Counted from the first letter of the stretch, positions 18,110 to 27,301 are shown. The stretch is 64,000 nucleotides of DNA from [Eubacterium] eligens ATCC 27750 (GCF_000146185.1 NC_012778.1:762001-826000); one strand, 5' to 3'. Numbers and translations are program-made. Notes: generated from the sequence alone by a model not told the origin.

Positions 18110-20483
18110 AAACTTATACGGCCTGATGAACTGGCCGGAGATAGAGGGAATTGTATATGCAGAATGTGACAAGCCAAAAGAGCTGCTTGGTGCGCATGTT
18201 ACCGGTAAGGGACTGCTTATACAGATAATGCGTCCTGATGCAGTGACAGTTAAGCTGCATATAGATGGCAGAAAAACTGCTGTTAATATGGAAAAGGTTG
18301 ATGAATCCGGATTCTTTGCAACACTTGTTTCATCTAAGAAAAAGCTTTCATACACTTATTCAGTGGAGAAGGTTAATGGAGAGGTCACAGAATATACGGA
18401 CCCATATGCATTTGCAAATGTTACGAAACCGGAAGATTACAAAGCATTTCTTGCAGGAGAAGAGAAAAATGCAGCACATATATTCGGCGCTCATGAAAGA
18501 ACTGTCAATGGCGTGAAGGGAGTGCTTTTTACCGTATGGGCACCTAAGGCACTCAGCGTAAGTGTCGTAGGAGAGTTTAACAAATACGACGGCAGAGTCC
18601 ACTTAATGGAAAGAATTGAGGACACAGGAGTATTTGAACTGTTTATTCCGGGACTGGCAGCCGGATGCGGATATATGTATGAAATTAAGAGACAGGGTAA
18701 GGGGACTACAAGAAAGTTAGACCCTGTATCAAGACAGATATCATCAGTTCCAATTACTGCATCAATGGTAAGTGATGAGAACATGCCTGATTCATATGCA
18801 TGGAACGATGGGATATGGATGATAAAGCGAAAGAAAGAAGCAGGAAAGAAGAAGCCCGTAACAGTATATGAGGTATCACTTACTGACTGGCTGAAAGAAA
18901 AAAGTGCAGATGAGTTCGTGGATTTTTTAAAGCAGGAGGGATATACACATGTATGTTTCCTTCCGGTTGCAGAGTATCTTAATGAGGAGATGAATGGATA
19001 TTCGACATTGGGATATTTTGCGGTGACACACCGAACAGGCGGCAGCGATGCATTTAAAAAGCTGGTTGATGACTGTCATAACGCCGGAATTGGCGTAATA
19101 ATGGACTGGAATGGTGCTTACTTTGGTACAGAAGTTAAGGGACTGTATGATTTTGACGGGGCAGATGCTTACGGATATCTTAAGCCATCACTAGAGAAGC
19201 ATCCTGAGTGGGATGTTGTCACATTTGACTATAAGAAAGGTGCTGTAAGAAGTTTTCTTTTATCAAGCGTATTAATGTGGCTTAATGATTACCATATTGA
19301 CGGTATCAGAATTGATGGTGTTGCTTCAATGCTTTACCTCGATTATGGTAAACAGCCGGGTACATGGACACCTAACATGTATGGCGGCAATGAGAATCTT
19401 GACGCAATCGAATTTCTTAAGACTATGAACAAATGTATTGCTAAACGTGGCGACGGCTGTTTTACAATAGCTGAAGAATCAAGCGGCTGGTTTGGAGTTA
19501 CTGCGGCAGATAATGATGACCCTCTTATGTTTACTTATAAGCAGAATAACTGCTGGACTAAGGATTTTCTTGAATTCATGGGAACCGACCCGCTGTTTAG
19601 AAAAGGTGAGTATGATAAGCTGACATATGGAATGCTCTATAATTACGGAGAGGATTTCATGCTCTCGCTCAATCATGATGATTTTAGGCAGAAAGCATTT
19701 GTGGATATGGTGTCAGGCAGTGATGAGAAGGCACATTTGTCAGATATCAAGGCTGCACTTGGATTCATGTATGCACATCCGGGAAGCAAGATGTTTGCAG
19801 CAGGACAGGATGCAGGACTTGAGAAATTCATGTCGGAGCTTAATAAGTTCTATGTGAAAAATGCGGCTCTATATGAGCTTGACAATGACCCTGATGGATT
19901 TATGTGGCTTGAGAATTCTAATCCGGAAGAGACTGTTATTGCAATGCAGAGAGCTGACAGCAAGGGTAATAAGCTTGTGATTGCTGTGAATTTTACTCCT
20001 GTCAGGAGGGAAAATTACAGACTTCACGTTGATGTGCGTGGAAAGTATAAGGAAGTATTTAACAGTGAGTGGAAGAAGTTCGGTGGAGATGAGAAGGTTA
20101 ATGGACAGATTATCAAGTCAGATAATGATGGTGATGATATGGAATATATTGATATTACACTTCCTGGACTTTCATTCGTTATATATAACAGTGAACCGTA
20201 TACACAGCTTGAACTCGAGGAGATTGCTGTATTAAAGAGGGCTGCAATTGCAAAGAAGGAAGCCATGAGAAAGGCAGCAGAGGCTGAAATGCTTGAACTT
20301 GCTGCAGCAGAGGAAGCAAAGCGGGCGGTTGAAGCAAGAAAACAGGCAGAGAAAGCCTGTATGGAAGCACTTCAAGCTAAAGAAGAAGCTGTAAGAAAGG
20401 CTGAAGAAGCAGCCCGTGCAAGTGAAGAGATTGATATAGAAACTAAGAAGAAGTTAGAGCAGCTTAAAAAGAAGATGAAATAA
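18102..20483 (+). CDS. GH13 branching-enzyme-like protein with altered active site and C-terminal coiled coil
   Basis: The 793-aa protein resembles GlgB: an N-terminal domain, a CBM48 module (about 125-210), a GH13 barrel (about 255-620) and a beta C-domain. The numbering happens to match E. coli GlgB: nucleophile D405 in GIRIDGVASM, acid/base E458 in IAEES and D526 in NHDD are kept. The highly conserved region-I histidine (H340 in E. coli) is tyrosine, as MDWNGAYF. The region-IV SHDEV reads NHDDF and the usual VVHGK is lost. A tail of about 90 residues (703-793), rich in Ala, Glu and Lys, should form a coiled coil, which is not normal for GlgB. It may be a weakly active or non-catalytic glycogen-binding or scaffold protein. 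Confidence 0.85.
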   Translation: MNKNLYGLMNWPEIEGIVYAECDKPKELLGAHVTGKGLLIQIMRPDAVTVKLHIDGRKTAVNMEKVDESGFFATLVSSKKKLSYTYSVEKVNGEVTEYTDPYAFANVTKPEDYKAFLAGEEKNAAHIFGAHERTVNGVKGVLFTVWAPKALSVSVVGEFNKYDGRVHLMERIEDTGVFELFIPGLAAGCGYMYEIKRQGKGTTRKLDPVSRQISSVPITASMVSDENMPDSYAWNDGIWMIKRKKEAGKKKPVTVYEVSLTDWLKEKSADEFVDFLKQEGYTHVCFLPVAEYLNEEMNGYSTLGYFAVTHRTGGSDAFKKLVDDCHNAGIGVIMDWNGAYFGTEVKGLYDFDGADAYGYLKPSLEKHPEWDVVTFDYKKGAVRSFLLSSVLMWLNDYHIDGIRIDGVASMLYLDYGKQPGTWTPNMYGGNENLDAIEFLKTMNKCIAKRGDGCFTIAEESSGWFGVTAADNDDPLMFTYKQNNCWTKDFLEFMGTDPLFRKGEYDKLTYGMLYNYGEDFMLSLNHDDFRQKAFVDMVSGSDEKAHLSDIKAALGFMYAHPGSKMFAAGQDAGLEKFMSELNKFYVKNAALYELDNDPDGFMWLENSNPEETVIAMQRADSKGNKLVIAVNFTPVRRENYRLHVDVRGKYKEVFNSEWKKFGGDEKVNGQIIKSDNDGDDMEYIDITLPGLSFVIYNSEPYTQLELEEIAVLKRAAIAKKEAMRKAAEAEMLELAAAEEAKRAVEARKQAEKACMEALQAKEEAVRKAEEAARASEEIDIETKKKLEQLKKKMK

Positions 20484-20501
20484 TACAAAGGGGGATCAGC
20501 T

Positions 20502-21389
20502 ATGGGGTTCATAGGACTTGTGGCAGATGCAGCCACAACAATCCAGCAGGAAACGGGTGAGATAACCAGATTCTTTTCTATTGCCCATGTTAAGCAGCTT
20601 CTCAATGATTTAGGAAACTGGTCGGTTTCACTTATTGGTAAAATTGTTATTGTTGTCTTAATATGGTTTATTGGCAAGAAGATAATCAGGGTACTTGATA
20701 AGCTTGTAAAGAAGATGCTGGACAGAAGCACGCTAGATAAAGGCGTTGTTAATTTTGTGGTATCAGTGCTTAAGTTTGTAATGTATGCAATACTTATCAT
20801 GATAGTTGTGGATAAGCTGGGATTTCAGACGACATCACTGCTCACACTTTTTGGTTCTGCAGCACTTGCAATTGGTATGTCCCTGCAGGGAAGCCTTTCG
20901 AACTTTGCAGGAGGAATTCTTATTCTTATATTCAAGCCTTTTAAGGTTGGCGATTATATTATAGTCGGAACTAATGAAGGAACTGTAAAGTCTATAGAGA
21001 TTCTTTACACAAGGCTTGTTACTATTGATAATAAAGTAGTAATGCTTCCGAATGGTTCACTTTCTAATTCAAGCATTGTTAATGTAGGCGCAGAGAATAC
21101 AAGAAGAATTGATATCCAGATAGGAATAGGCTATTCATCAGATATTCCTAAAGCCAAGAAGCTTCTTGAACAGGTTATTAACAGCGAGAAGGGAATACTT
21201 AAGGACAAGGATATTCTGGTTGTTGTCAAGAGTCTTGATGAAAGCTGTGTAACACTTGAAACAAGAGCGTGGGTTAATACAGCAGACTACTGGAATGTAA
21301 GATTTAACCTGCTTGAAAGATATAAGAATATATTTGATGAGAATGGAATTGAGATTCCGTTCAACCAGCTTGATGTACATATGAAGTAG
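20502..21389 (+). CDS. mscS: MscS-family small-conductance mechanosensitive channel
   Basis: The 295-aa protein has an amphipathic start, two membrane helices (about 45-62 and 82-105), and the MscS pore helix with TLFGSAALAIGMSLQGSLSNFAGGILILIFKPF at about 115-147. The beta domain follows with FKVGDYIIVGTNEGTVKSI and the alpha/beta C-terminal cage. It releases solutes on hypo-osmotic shock. It starts 18 bp after the branching-enzyme-like gene with AAAGGGGG upstream, so it is probably the last gene of that operon. Confidence 0.93.
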   Translation: MGFIGLVADAATTIQQETGEITRFFSIAHVKQLLNDLGNWSVSLIGKIVIVVLIWFIGKKIIRVLDKLVKKMLDRSTLDKGVVNFVVSVLKFVMYAILIMIVVDKLGFQTTSLLTLFGSAALAIGMSLQGSLSNFAGGILILIFKPFKVGDYIIVGTNEGTVKSIEILYTRLVTIDNKVVMLPNGSLSNSSIVNVGAENTRRIDIQIGIGYSSDIPKAKKLLEQVINSEKGILKDKDILVVVKSLDESCVTLETRAWVNTADYWNVRFNLLERYKNIFDENGIEIPFNQLDVHMK

Positions 21390-21397
21390 TTTTTTTT

Positions 21398-21426
21398 AGG
21401 ATGCCGCGAATGTGGCATCCTTTTTT
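21398..21426 (+). terminator. Intrinsic terminator after the MscS gene
   Basis: AGGATGCC (21398-21405) pairs with GGCATCCT (21414-21421) around an 8-nt loop and is followed by six T residues. Confidence 0.88.
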
Positions 21427-21547
21427 AGTGCCTTTAAATGTGTTCACAAAACTACACTGATTTTACTTATTTTTTACATAGTTTGGTCACATTTTCCAAT
21501 TAATATCTTACTTGTAAGAACAAAAGAGACAGAAAGGAGTGCCTGAT

Positions 21548-22357
21548 ATGGCAATTGAAGTTTTTAACCGTTATGAGAAGAAATACATTATAGATGAAGA
21601 TACTTTTCATAAGCTGACTTGCCAGATAGCTGATTATATGAATCCGGATGCGTATAACAGAAATGGTGAGGCGTACAGAATCAGCAACATATATTATGAT
21701 ACTGAGAATGATCAGCTTATAAGAGCTTCTATTGAGAAACCGGTATACAAAGAAAAGTTAAGACTGAGAGCTTATGGGACGCCAGAGCTTACAGATAATG
21801 TCTTTGTAGAGATTAAGAAGAAGTACAATGGTATTGTCAATAAAAGAAGAACTTCAATGACGCTTCAGGAGGCATATGATTTTATTGATGACGACATATA
21901 TCCAGATGGACATGAAGGAAGAATAAACAGGCAGGTGCTTAAGGAGATAGATTACTTCAAGAATTTCTACCATTTGCAGCCTAAAGTTTATCTTTCATAT
22001 GACAGATTCGCATACTTTGAGAAAGATGACGGTGATTTTAGAATTACATTTGATAAAAATATTACGACCAGAAGGGAAGATGTGAGACTTGAGCATGGAA
22101 GCTATGGAAAGAAGCTTCTGCAGGATGGTCAGTATTTAATGGAAGTTAAGATAAGCGGCGCTGTACCGCTGTGGTTTACTAAGATAATATCAGGACTTAA
22201 TGTTTATCCGGTATCGTTTTCTAAGTATGGTACTGAATATAAGCAGTATGTCCTTACGAATTACACAAGCTTAATGTATAAAGGAGAAAATATATGTTTG
22301 AATCAATCTTTACATCAACATCAGAGAATACAATCAGCATTAGCCAGTCAATGTTAG
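21548..22357 (+). CDS. VTC-domain polyphosphate polymerase
   Basis: The 269-aa protein has the VTC/CYTH-type tunnel domain: FNRYEKKYIID at the start, YRISNIYYDTENDQLIRAS, KLRLRAYG, VFVEIKKKYNG, KRRTSM and YLMEVKISGAVPLW. These basic and acidic residues line the nucleotide-polyphosphate tunnel in yeast Vtc4, so the likely reaction is polyphosphate synthesis from ATP. I prefer the ATG at 21548, with AAAGGAG at 21533-21539, over an in-frame GTG lying inside that site. It overlaps the next gene by 64 nt. Pairing with a DUF4956 membrane protein is a recurrent arrangement and suggests a membrane-bound polymerase complex. Confidence 0.88.
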   Translation: MAIEVFNRYEKKYIIDEDTFHKLTCQIADYMNPDAYNRNGEAYRISNIYYDTENDQLIRASIEKPVYKEKLRLRAYGTPELTDNVFVEIKKKYNGIVNKRRTSMTLQEAYDFIDDDIYPDGHEGRINRQVLKEIDYFKNFYHLQPKVYLSYDRFAYFEKDDGDFRITFDKNITTRREDVRLEHGSYGKKLLQDGQYLMEVKISGAVPLWFTKIISGLNVYPVSFSKYGTEYKQYVLTNYTSLMYKGENICLNQSLHQHQRIQSALASQC

Positions 22358-22986
22358 GAATATTAGTAGCAGTTGTTATTGGTTTAGTTATTGCATTTGT
22401 GTATATACTTGTATCAAAGAAGGATGGATATAATAAGAGTTTTATAATAGGTCTTGCTCTTTTACCAGCAATAGTGGCAGCAGTTATTCTTCTTGTAGGA
22501 AGTAATGTTGCAAGAGCGTTTTCAATGGCGGGAGCTTTTGCTTTAGTAAGATTCCGTTCAGCACCGGGAAGTGCTAAAGATATATCAGTAGTGTTCTTTG
22601 CAATGGCAACAGGTCTTGCATGCGGACTTGGTTTTGTGACATTTGCAGTGTGCTTCGCAGTAATAATTCTTCTTGTATTTGTAGTGTTATCGGTAACAGG
22701 ATTTGGAACAAGAGATGCACATAGAAAACAGTTAAGAATCACAATTCCAGAGAATCTTAACTATATGGCAGTATTTGATGATATATTTGATAAGTATCTT
22801 AGTGAAAATGTACTTAGAAAAGTAAAGACAACTAATATGGGTACAATGTTTGAACTTACCTATGAATGCAGGATGAAAGACGAGAGCGAGCAGAAGCAGT
22901 TCATAGATGAGTTAAGAGTTAGAAATGGTAATCTCAATATTACAATGGGAACGATGCCGGATTCGGATGGCGGATACCTTAATTAA
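22294..22986 (+). CDS. DUF4956 membrane protein
   Basis: The 230-aa protein has four predicted membrane helices in the first 150 residues (first near SMLGILVAVVIGLVIAFVYILV). Between them lies the conserved segment FSMAGAFALVRFRSAPGSAKDI, diagnostic for DUF4956, then a cytoplasmic C-terminal domain of about 80 residues. The start codon lies 64 nt inside the VTC gene with AAAGGAGA upstream. No activity is established; the link to VTC-domain proteins suggests it anchors polyphosphate synthesis at the membrane or moves the polymer across. A strong terminator follows. Confidence 0.85.
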   Translation: MFESIFTSTSENTISISQSMLGILVAVVIGLVIAFVYILVSKKDGYNKSFIIGLALLPAIVAAVILLVGSNVARAFSMAGAFALVRFRSAPGSAKDISVVFFAMATGLACGLGFVTFAVCFAVIILLVFVVLSVTGFGTRDAHRKQLRITIPENLNYMAVFDDIFDKYLSENVLRKVKTTNMGTMFELTYECRMKDESEQKQFIDELRVRNGNLNITMGTMPDSDGGYLN

Positions 22987-23013
22987 TGCATTAATCATAT
23001 TATATAATAACAG

Positions 23014-23060
23014 AACTGCCCGGACAAATTCATGCCGTCCGGGCAGTTTTACATTTTTTT
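23014..23060 (+). terminator. Intrinsic terminator after the DUF4956 gene
   Basis: A perfect 12-bp stem (23014-23025 with 23037-23048) has an 11-nt loop and a T-rich tail. Confidence 0.9.
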
Positions 23061-23141
23061 TACAATCTTTTTTATGTCAGGCACTTGTATAATTCGCATA
23101 TTTATTATATTATAAACAATATACGAAAGGGCGTGGTAGAT

Positions 23142-23399
23142 ATGGTAGATAACAACACTCAATTTTTTAAAACTCAGCCAGAGAAGACAATTTCAGTAGA
23201 AGGAATACTTGAGCAGGTATATCTTGCACTTAAAGAGAAGGGGTACAATCCGGTTAACCAGATAGTTGGTTATATTATGTCTGGTGACCCAACATATATT
23301 ACAAGCCATAACAATGCAAGAAGCCTTATTATGAAGGCTGAAAGAGACGAACTTGTTGAAGAGGTTGTAAGATATTTCATTGAAGGTAAAGGCTTATAA
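23142..23399 (+). CDS. ireB: IreB-family regulatory phosphoprotein (DUF965)
   Basis: The 85-aa protein matches the small DUF965/IreB family throughout: [22 protein letters not shown] near the start and [25 protein letters not shown] in the centre. In Enterococcus faecalis IreB is a substrate of the PASTA kinase IreK and affects cephalosporin resistance. I chose the ATG at 23142 because AAAGGG lies 10 nt upstream; an open frame continues upstream to 23085 but is not conserved in the family. It heads the conserved cluster ireB-ruvX-DUF1292. Confidence 0.92.
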   Translation: MVDNNTQFFKTQPEKTISVEGILEQVYLALKEKGYNPVNQIVGYIMSGDPTYITSHNNARSLIMKAERDELVEEVVRYFIEGKGL

Positions 23400-23400
23400 T

Positions 23401-23823
23401 ATGAGAATTATAGGCTTAGATGTCGGAACGAAGACTGTTGGAGTTGCCTTGAGCGATCCGCTTGGGATAACTGCACAGCCTTTCGAAACGATAACAAGAA
23501 AAGAGAATAATAAGTTACGAAGAACTTATGCCAGGATAGAACAGATTATATCCGAATATGATGTAACTGAAATCGTGGTTGGCTATCCTAAGAACATGGA
23601 TGATACTATTGGGGAACGGGCTAAGGCCTGTGAAGAATTTGCAGCAGCACTGGAAAGACGAACAGGATTACCTGTTACACTGTGGGATGAAAGACTTACT
23701 ACAGTTGAAGCAGACGAAGTCCTTGAAGAATGCGGGATGAGGCGAGAAAACCGCAAGACAGTTATTGATCAGCTTGCGGCTGTTTTTATTTTGCGTGGAT
23801 ATATGGAATCTAAACAGAAGTAA
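23401..23823 (+). CDS. ruvX: Putative pre-16S rRNA nuclease / Holliday junction resolvase-like protein
   Basis: The 140-aa RNase-H-fold protein starts [22 protein letters not shown], the YqgF signature, and contains [27 protein letters not shown] and [15 protein letters not shown]. Acidic residues D7, E97 or D96 and D123 are in the expected catalytic positions. E. coli YqgF processes the 5' end of 16S rRNA; a recombination role has also been proposed. The start codon follows the ireB stop by one base. Confidence 0.94.
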   Translation: MRIIGLDVGTKTVGVALSDPLGITAQPFETITRKENNKLRRTYARIEQIISEYDVTEIVVGYPKNMDDTIGERAKACEEFAAALERRTGLPVTLWDERLTTVEADEVLEECGMRRENRKTVIDQLAAVFILRGYMESKQK

Positions 23824-23844
23824 TATTTGGAGGATTTGTTTTTC

Positions 23845-24108
23845 ATGGAAAAGCTTGAATTTATTGACGAGAACGGTGAGAAGACACAATTTTATGTGAT
23901 TGAAGAAACTAGAATTAACGGAATTAATTACCTGCTTGTATCAGAGTCAGATAATGAGGACGAGGAAGCAGAAGCTTATATTCTTAAGGATACATCTGAT
24001 GCGGCAAGTGAAGAAGCTGTTTATGAGTTTGTAGAGGAAGACAGTGAACTTGAATCGGTAGGCAAGGTGTTTTCTGAATTAATGGATGATGATGTTGAAC
24101 TTAAATAA
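23845..24108 (+). CDS. DUF1292 family protein (YrzB-like)
   Basis: The 87-aa, very acidic protein has the DUF1292 pattern: LEFIDENGEKTQFYVIEETRINGINYLLV followed by an acidic stretch and EEAVYEFVEEDSELE. No function is known. It is the third gene of the conserved ireB-ruvX-yrzB cluster of Firmicutes. The start is the ATG at 23845 with GGAGG at 23829-23833; a TTG further upstream overlaps this site and is rejected. Confidence 0.9.
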   Translation: MEKLEFIDENGEKTQFYVIEETRINGINYLLVSESDNEDEEAEAYILKDTSDAASEEAVYEFVEEDSELESVGKVFSELMDDDVELK

Positions 24109-24157
24109 GGTGTGAGCCTTATTCATATTTTATATTTTATTTTATTATGAGGTGTTT

Positions 24158-25828
24158 ATGAAAAAAGCAGAGAATGCGTCTGTCAGGATTATACCATTGG
24201 GTGGTCTTGAGCAGATAGGAATGAACATTACTGCCATTGAGTATGATGACAGTATTATTGTTGTGGATTGTGGCTTATCTTTCCCAGAGGAAGATATGCT
24301 TGGTATTGATTTAGTTATACCGGATGTTACTTATCTTAAGGAGAATCTTAATAAGGTTAAAGGATTCGTTATTACTCATGGACATGAGGATCATATTGGT
24401 GCAATTCCATATGTTTTAAAGGATGTCAATGTTCCTATATACGCTACTAAGCTTACTATGGGACTTATAGAGTCAAAGCTTAAGGAACATAATATGTTAA
24501 AGTCAGTTAAGAGAAAGGTTGTTAAGTATGGACAATCTGTAACTCTTGGCGATTTCAGAGTTGAGTTCATAAGAACTAACCATAGTATTGCAGATGCCGC
24601 AGCACTTGCTATATACTCACCGGCAGGAATTATTGTCCACACAGGAGATTTTAAGGTTGATTATACACCTGTATATGGTGATCCTATTGATCTTCAAAGA
24701 CTTGGTGAACTTGGAAAGAAGGGTGTACTTGCACTTATGTGCGACAGTACGAATGCTTTAAGACCTGGTTTTACTATGTCAGAGAAGACAGTTGGTGCTA
24801 CATTTGAAAAGATTTTTAATGATAATAAGAACAGCAGAATTATTATTGCTACATTTGCATCTAATGTAGACAGAGTACAGCAGATTATTAATTCAGCGGT
24901 TAAATATGGTAGAAAAGTCTGCGTTGAAGGCCGAAGCATGGTTAATATTATTGAGGTTGCAGAAGACCTTGATTATCTTAAGATTCCGGACGGAACTCTT
25001 ATTGAAACGGATGAGATGAAGAATTATACACCTGAGCAGATTGTTCTTATTACAACAGGTAGTCAGGGAGAGTCAATGGCTGCTCTTTCAAGAATGGCAG
25101 CTAATCTTCATAGAAAGGTATCTATCCAGCTTGGCGACTGTGTAGTATTTTCATCAACTCCTATACCTGGTAATGAGAAGTCAGTAGCCAAGGTTATTAA
25201 TGAGCTTGGTATGAAGGGGGCTAAGGTTATATTTCAGGATACACATGTATCAGGACATGCATGTCAGGAAGAGATTAAGCTTATATATTCTCTTGTAAAG
25301 CCTAAGTATTCTATTCCTGTTCACGGTGAGTACAGACACCTTGTTGCACAGAGAGATGTTGTTATGTCACTTGGATATGACAAGGATCATGTTATTATTG
25401 CCAAATCAGGAGATGTGTTAGAACTTAATGATGAGCATGCACAGGTTGTAGATCATGTCCAGACAGGAGCTATTTTTGTTGATGGACTTGGCGTAGGTGA
25501 TGTAGGAAATATTGTATTAAGAGACAGACAGAACCTTGCAGAGAATGGTATTATCATTGTTGTTCTTACACTTGAAAAATATACCGGACAGCTTATAGCA
25601 GGCCCGGATATTGTTACAAGAGGTTTTGTGTATGTAAGAGAGGCTGAAGAGCTTCTTGATGAGGCAAGAGCAATTGTATCTGATTCAGTTGAAAAGTGTC
25701 TTGATAAGAATATTACTGACTGGAGTAAGATTAAGAATATTATTAAAGATGACTTGAGCGAGTATCTCTGGAAGAAGATTAAGAGAAATCCTGTGATACT
25801 TCCAATCATTATGGAGGCACAGATATAA
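24158..25828 (+). CDS. rnj: Ribonuclease J
   Basis: This is a metallo-beta-lactamase/beta-CASP ribonuclease of 556 aa with 5'-3' exonuclease and endonuclease activity in RNA decay and maturation. The zinc motif THGHEDHIGAIPY is at about 72-84, HTGDFKVD at about 160, the beta-CASP domain follows with TGSQGE, and the last metal ligand is in VHGEYRHL near 390. A C-terminal domain of about 100 residues completes it. The ATG at 24158 has GAGG at 24149-24152; a GTG two codons upstream overlaps that site. Whether it corresponds to J1 or J2 cannot be told. Confidence 0.95.
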   Translation: MKKAENASVRIIPLGGLEQIGMNITAIEYDDSIIVVDCGLSFPEEDMLGIDLVIPDVTYLKENLNKVKGFVITHGHEDHIGAIPYVLKDVNVPIYATKLTMGLIESKLKEHNMLKSVKRKVVKYGQSVTLGDFRVEFIRTNHSIADAAALAIYSPAGIIVHTGDFKVDYTPVYGDPIDLQRLGELGKKGVLALMCDSTNALRPGFTMSEKTVGATFEKIFNDNKNSRIIIATFASNVDRVQQIINSAVKYGRKVCVEGRSMVNIIEVAEDLDYLKIPDGTLIETDEMKNYTPEQIVLITTGSQGESMAALSRMAANLHRKVSIQLGDCVVFSSTPIPGNEKSVAKVINELGMKGAKVIFQDTHVSGHACQEEIKLIYSLVKPKYSIPVHGEYRHLVAQRDVVMSLGYDKDHVIIAKSGDVLELNDEHAQVVDHVQTGAIFVDGLGVGDVGNIVLRDRQNLAENGIIIVVLTLEKYTGQLIAGPDIVTRGFVYVREAEELLDEARAIVSDSVEKCLDKNITDWSKIKNIIKDDLSEYLWKKIKRNPVILPIIMEAQI

Positions 25829-25874
25829 TATATGTTGCCGGATATTACTGCAGACAGTTGGAGAGGTGTTTTTC

Positions 25875-26216
25875 ATGCGTAGAATTGATGAACTTAAGAA
25901 AGAGATTATACATGAAATTCTTAACAGTGAAGAATATAGGGAATACAGAAGACTTCAGTCTGAAATAAACAGGACGCCTGACTTGAAGAGGCAGGTGGAT
26001 GAATTCCGTATGAGGAATTTTGAATTACAGAATTCAGAAAATGTTCCAGACATGTTTGCAGCAATGGAGAATCTTAATAAGGAATATGCCGACATGAGGA
26101 ATCAGGACATTGTAAACAGATATCTTATGACAGAGATTACATTTTGCAGATTTATGAGAGATATATATAAGGATATAGCGGAGGCAATTGACATAGACCT
26201 TGATTTTTTAGGGTGA
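25875..26216 (+). CDS. YlbF-family regulator
   Basis: The 113-aa, all-helical acidic protein has the DUF964/YlbF pattern (EILNSEEYREYRRLQSEINRTPDLKRQVDEFR). In Bacillus subtilis YlbF, YmcA and YaaT form the Y-complex, which directs RNase Y and influences competence, biofilm formation and sporulation. Adjacency to RNase J is compatible with an RNA-decay role, but this is inference. The start ATG at 25875 follows GGAGAGG. Confidence 0.82.
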   Translation: MRRIDELKKEIIHEILNSEEYREYRRLQSEINRTPDLKRQVDEFRMRNFELQNSENVPDMFAAMENLNKEYADMRNQDIVNRYLMTEITFCRFMRDIYKDIAEAIDIDLDFLG

Positions 26217-26261
26217 ATCATATATAGTGTAGCTTATTAAGGAAGAGGAGAATCAGGTTTT

Positions 26262-26639
26262 ATGAGCAATAAATCAATCAGAATGCTGATATCAGTATCA
26301 CTGAATGTATTAATAATTGTTTTGGGAATATATCTTATCTTTTTTATGGGAAGTAAGGCATATTCATTTGGTGAGAAGGTATTCAATGAGCAGTCAGTTG
26401 ATTCGCAGGATAATGCCCGTACAGTTGAGGTTACTATAACAACAGGCATACAGGCTAAGAAGCTTGCTGGTATGCTTTATGACAAGGGACTTGTACAGGA
26501 TAAGACAATAGCATATTTTCAGATTCAGTTCTCAGATTATAAGGATAAATTCGTAGGTGGAACTTATGAGCTTAACACGGGAATGACACCTACTGAGATT
26601 ATGCAAGTGCTGGCGCAGTCAGACAGTGAGGAAGAATAA
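26262..26639 (+). CDS. MltG/YceG-like membrane stub without catalytic domain
   Basis: The 125-aa protein has one membrane helix (about 8-30). An extracellular stretch follows that matches only the N-terminal LysM-like part of MltG, with VEVTITTGIQAKKLAGMLYDKGLV and FVGGTYELNTGMTPTEIMQVLA. Full-length MltG is about 340 aa and contains the catalytic glutamate domain, which is absent. The reading frame ends cleanly with SDSEEE, with no sign of a frameshifted remainder before trmR. It may be a real short family that binds glycan or modulates another lytic transglycosylase. Confidence 0.75.
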   Translation: MSNKSIRMLISVSLNVLIIVLGIYLIFFMGSKAYSFGEKVFNEQSVDSQDNARTVEVTITTGIQAKKLAGMLYDKGLVQDKTIAYFQIQFSDYKDKFVGGTYELNTGMTPTEIMQVLAQSDSEEE

Positions 26640-26659
26640 CTTAATTGTAAGGGGAATAT

Positions 26660-27301
26660 ATGATAGTCAATGAAAGAGTAGTTGCCTATATTAATTCTCT
26701 CGATTGTGGTAATTCTGATATATGTAATACAATTGAAAAAGAAGCGATTGCGGATGAAGTCCCAATCATTAGAAAAGAGATGGGTAATTTGCTGAAGGTG
26801 CTGTTACAGCTTGTACAGCCTGAAAGGATTCTTGAAGTTGGAACAGCAGTAGGTTACTCATCTATTCTTATGAGTGAGAATATGCCGGAAAAATGCACAA
26901 TTACTACAATAGAGAATTATGATAAGAGAATACCTGTGGCAAGAAATAATTTTAAAAGGGCAGGAAAAGAGAATGTTATAACACTTATAGAGGGAGATGC
27001 TCTGGAAGTGTTGAAGACTCTGGAAGGTCCATATGATTTCATATTCATGGATGCTGCCAAGGGACAGTATATTAATTATCTTCCTGATATTAAGAGAGTC
27101 CTTAGAAAAGGCGGACTTCTTATATCGGATAATATTCTGCAGGAGGGAGAACTAGTGGAATCCCGTTATGCAGTTACAAGAAGGAACAGAACAATTCATA
27201 CAAGGATAAGAGAGTATGTGTATGAGCTTACTCATTCAAAGGATTTTGTGACATCAATTGTTCCTATTGGAGATGGAATTACACTTAGTGTAAAGCAGTA
27301 A
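26660..27301 (+). CDS. trmR: tRNA 5-hydroxyuridine methyltransferase (O-methyltransferase family 3)
   Basis: The 213-aa SAM-dependent enzyme has motif I ILEVGTAVGYSSILM, acidic motif ITTIENYDKR, and DFIFMDAAKGQY followed by GGLLISDNILQEG with metal-binding Asp and Asn. In Bacillus subtilis TrmR (YrrM) methylates 5-hydroxyuridine at tRNA position 34, and its gene adjoins the U32 peptidase-like hydroxylase genes. The next gene here is such a U32 protein, which supports this over a generic catechol O-methyltransferase. GGGGAA lies upstream of the ATG. Confidence 0.87.
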   Translation: MIVNERVVAYINSLDCGNSDICNTIEKEAIADEVPIIRKEMGNLLKVLLQLVQPERILEVGTAVGYSSILMSENMPEKCTITTIENYDKRIPVARNNFKRAGKENVITLIEGDALEVLKTLEGPYDFIFMDAAKGQYINYLPDIKRVLRKGGLLISDNILQEGELVESRYAVTRRNRTIHTRIREYVYELTHSKDFVTSIVPIGDGITLSVKQ

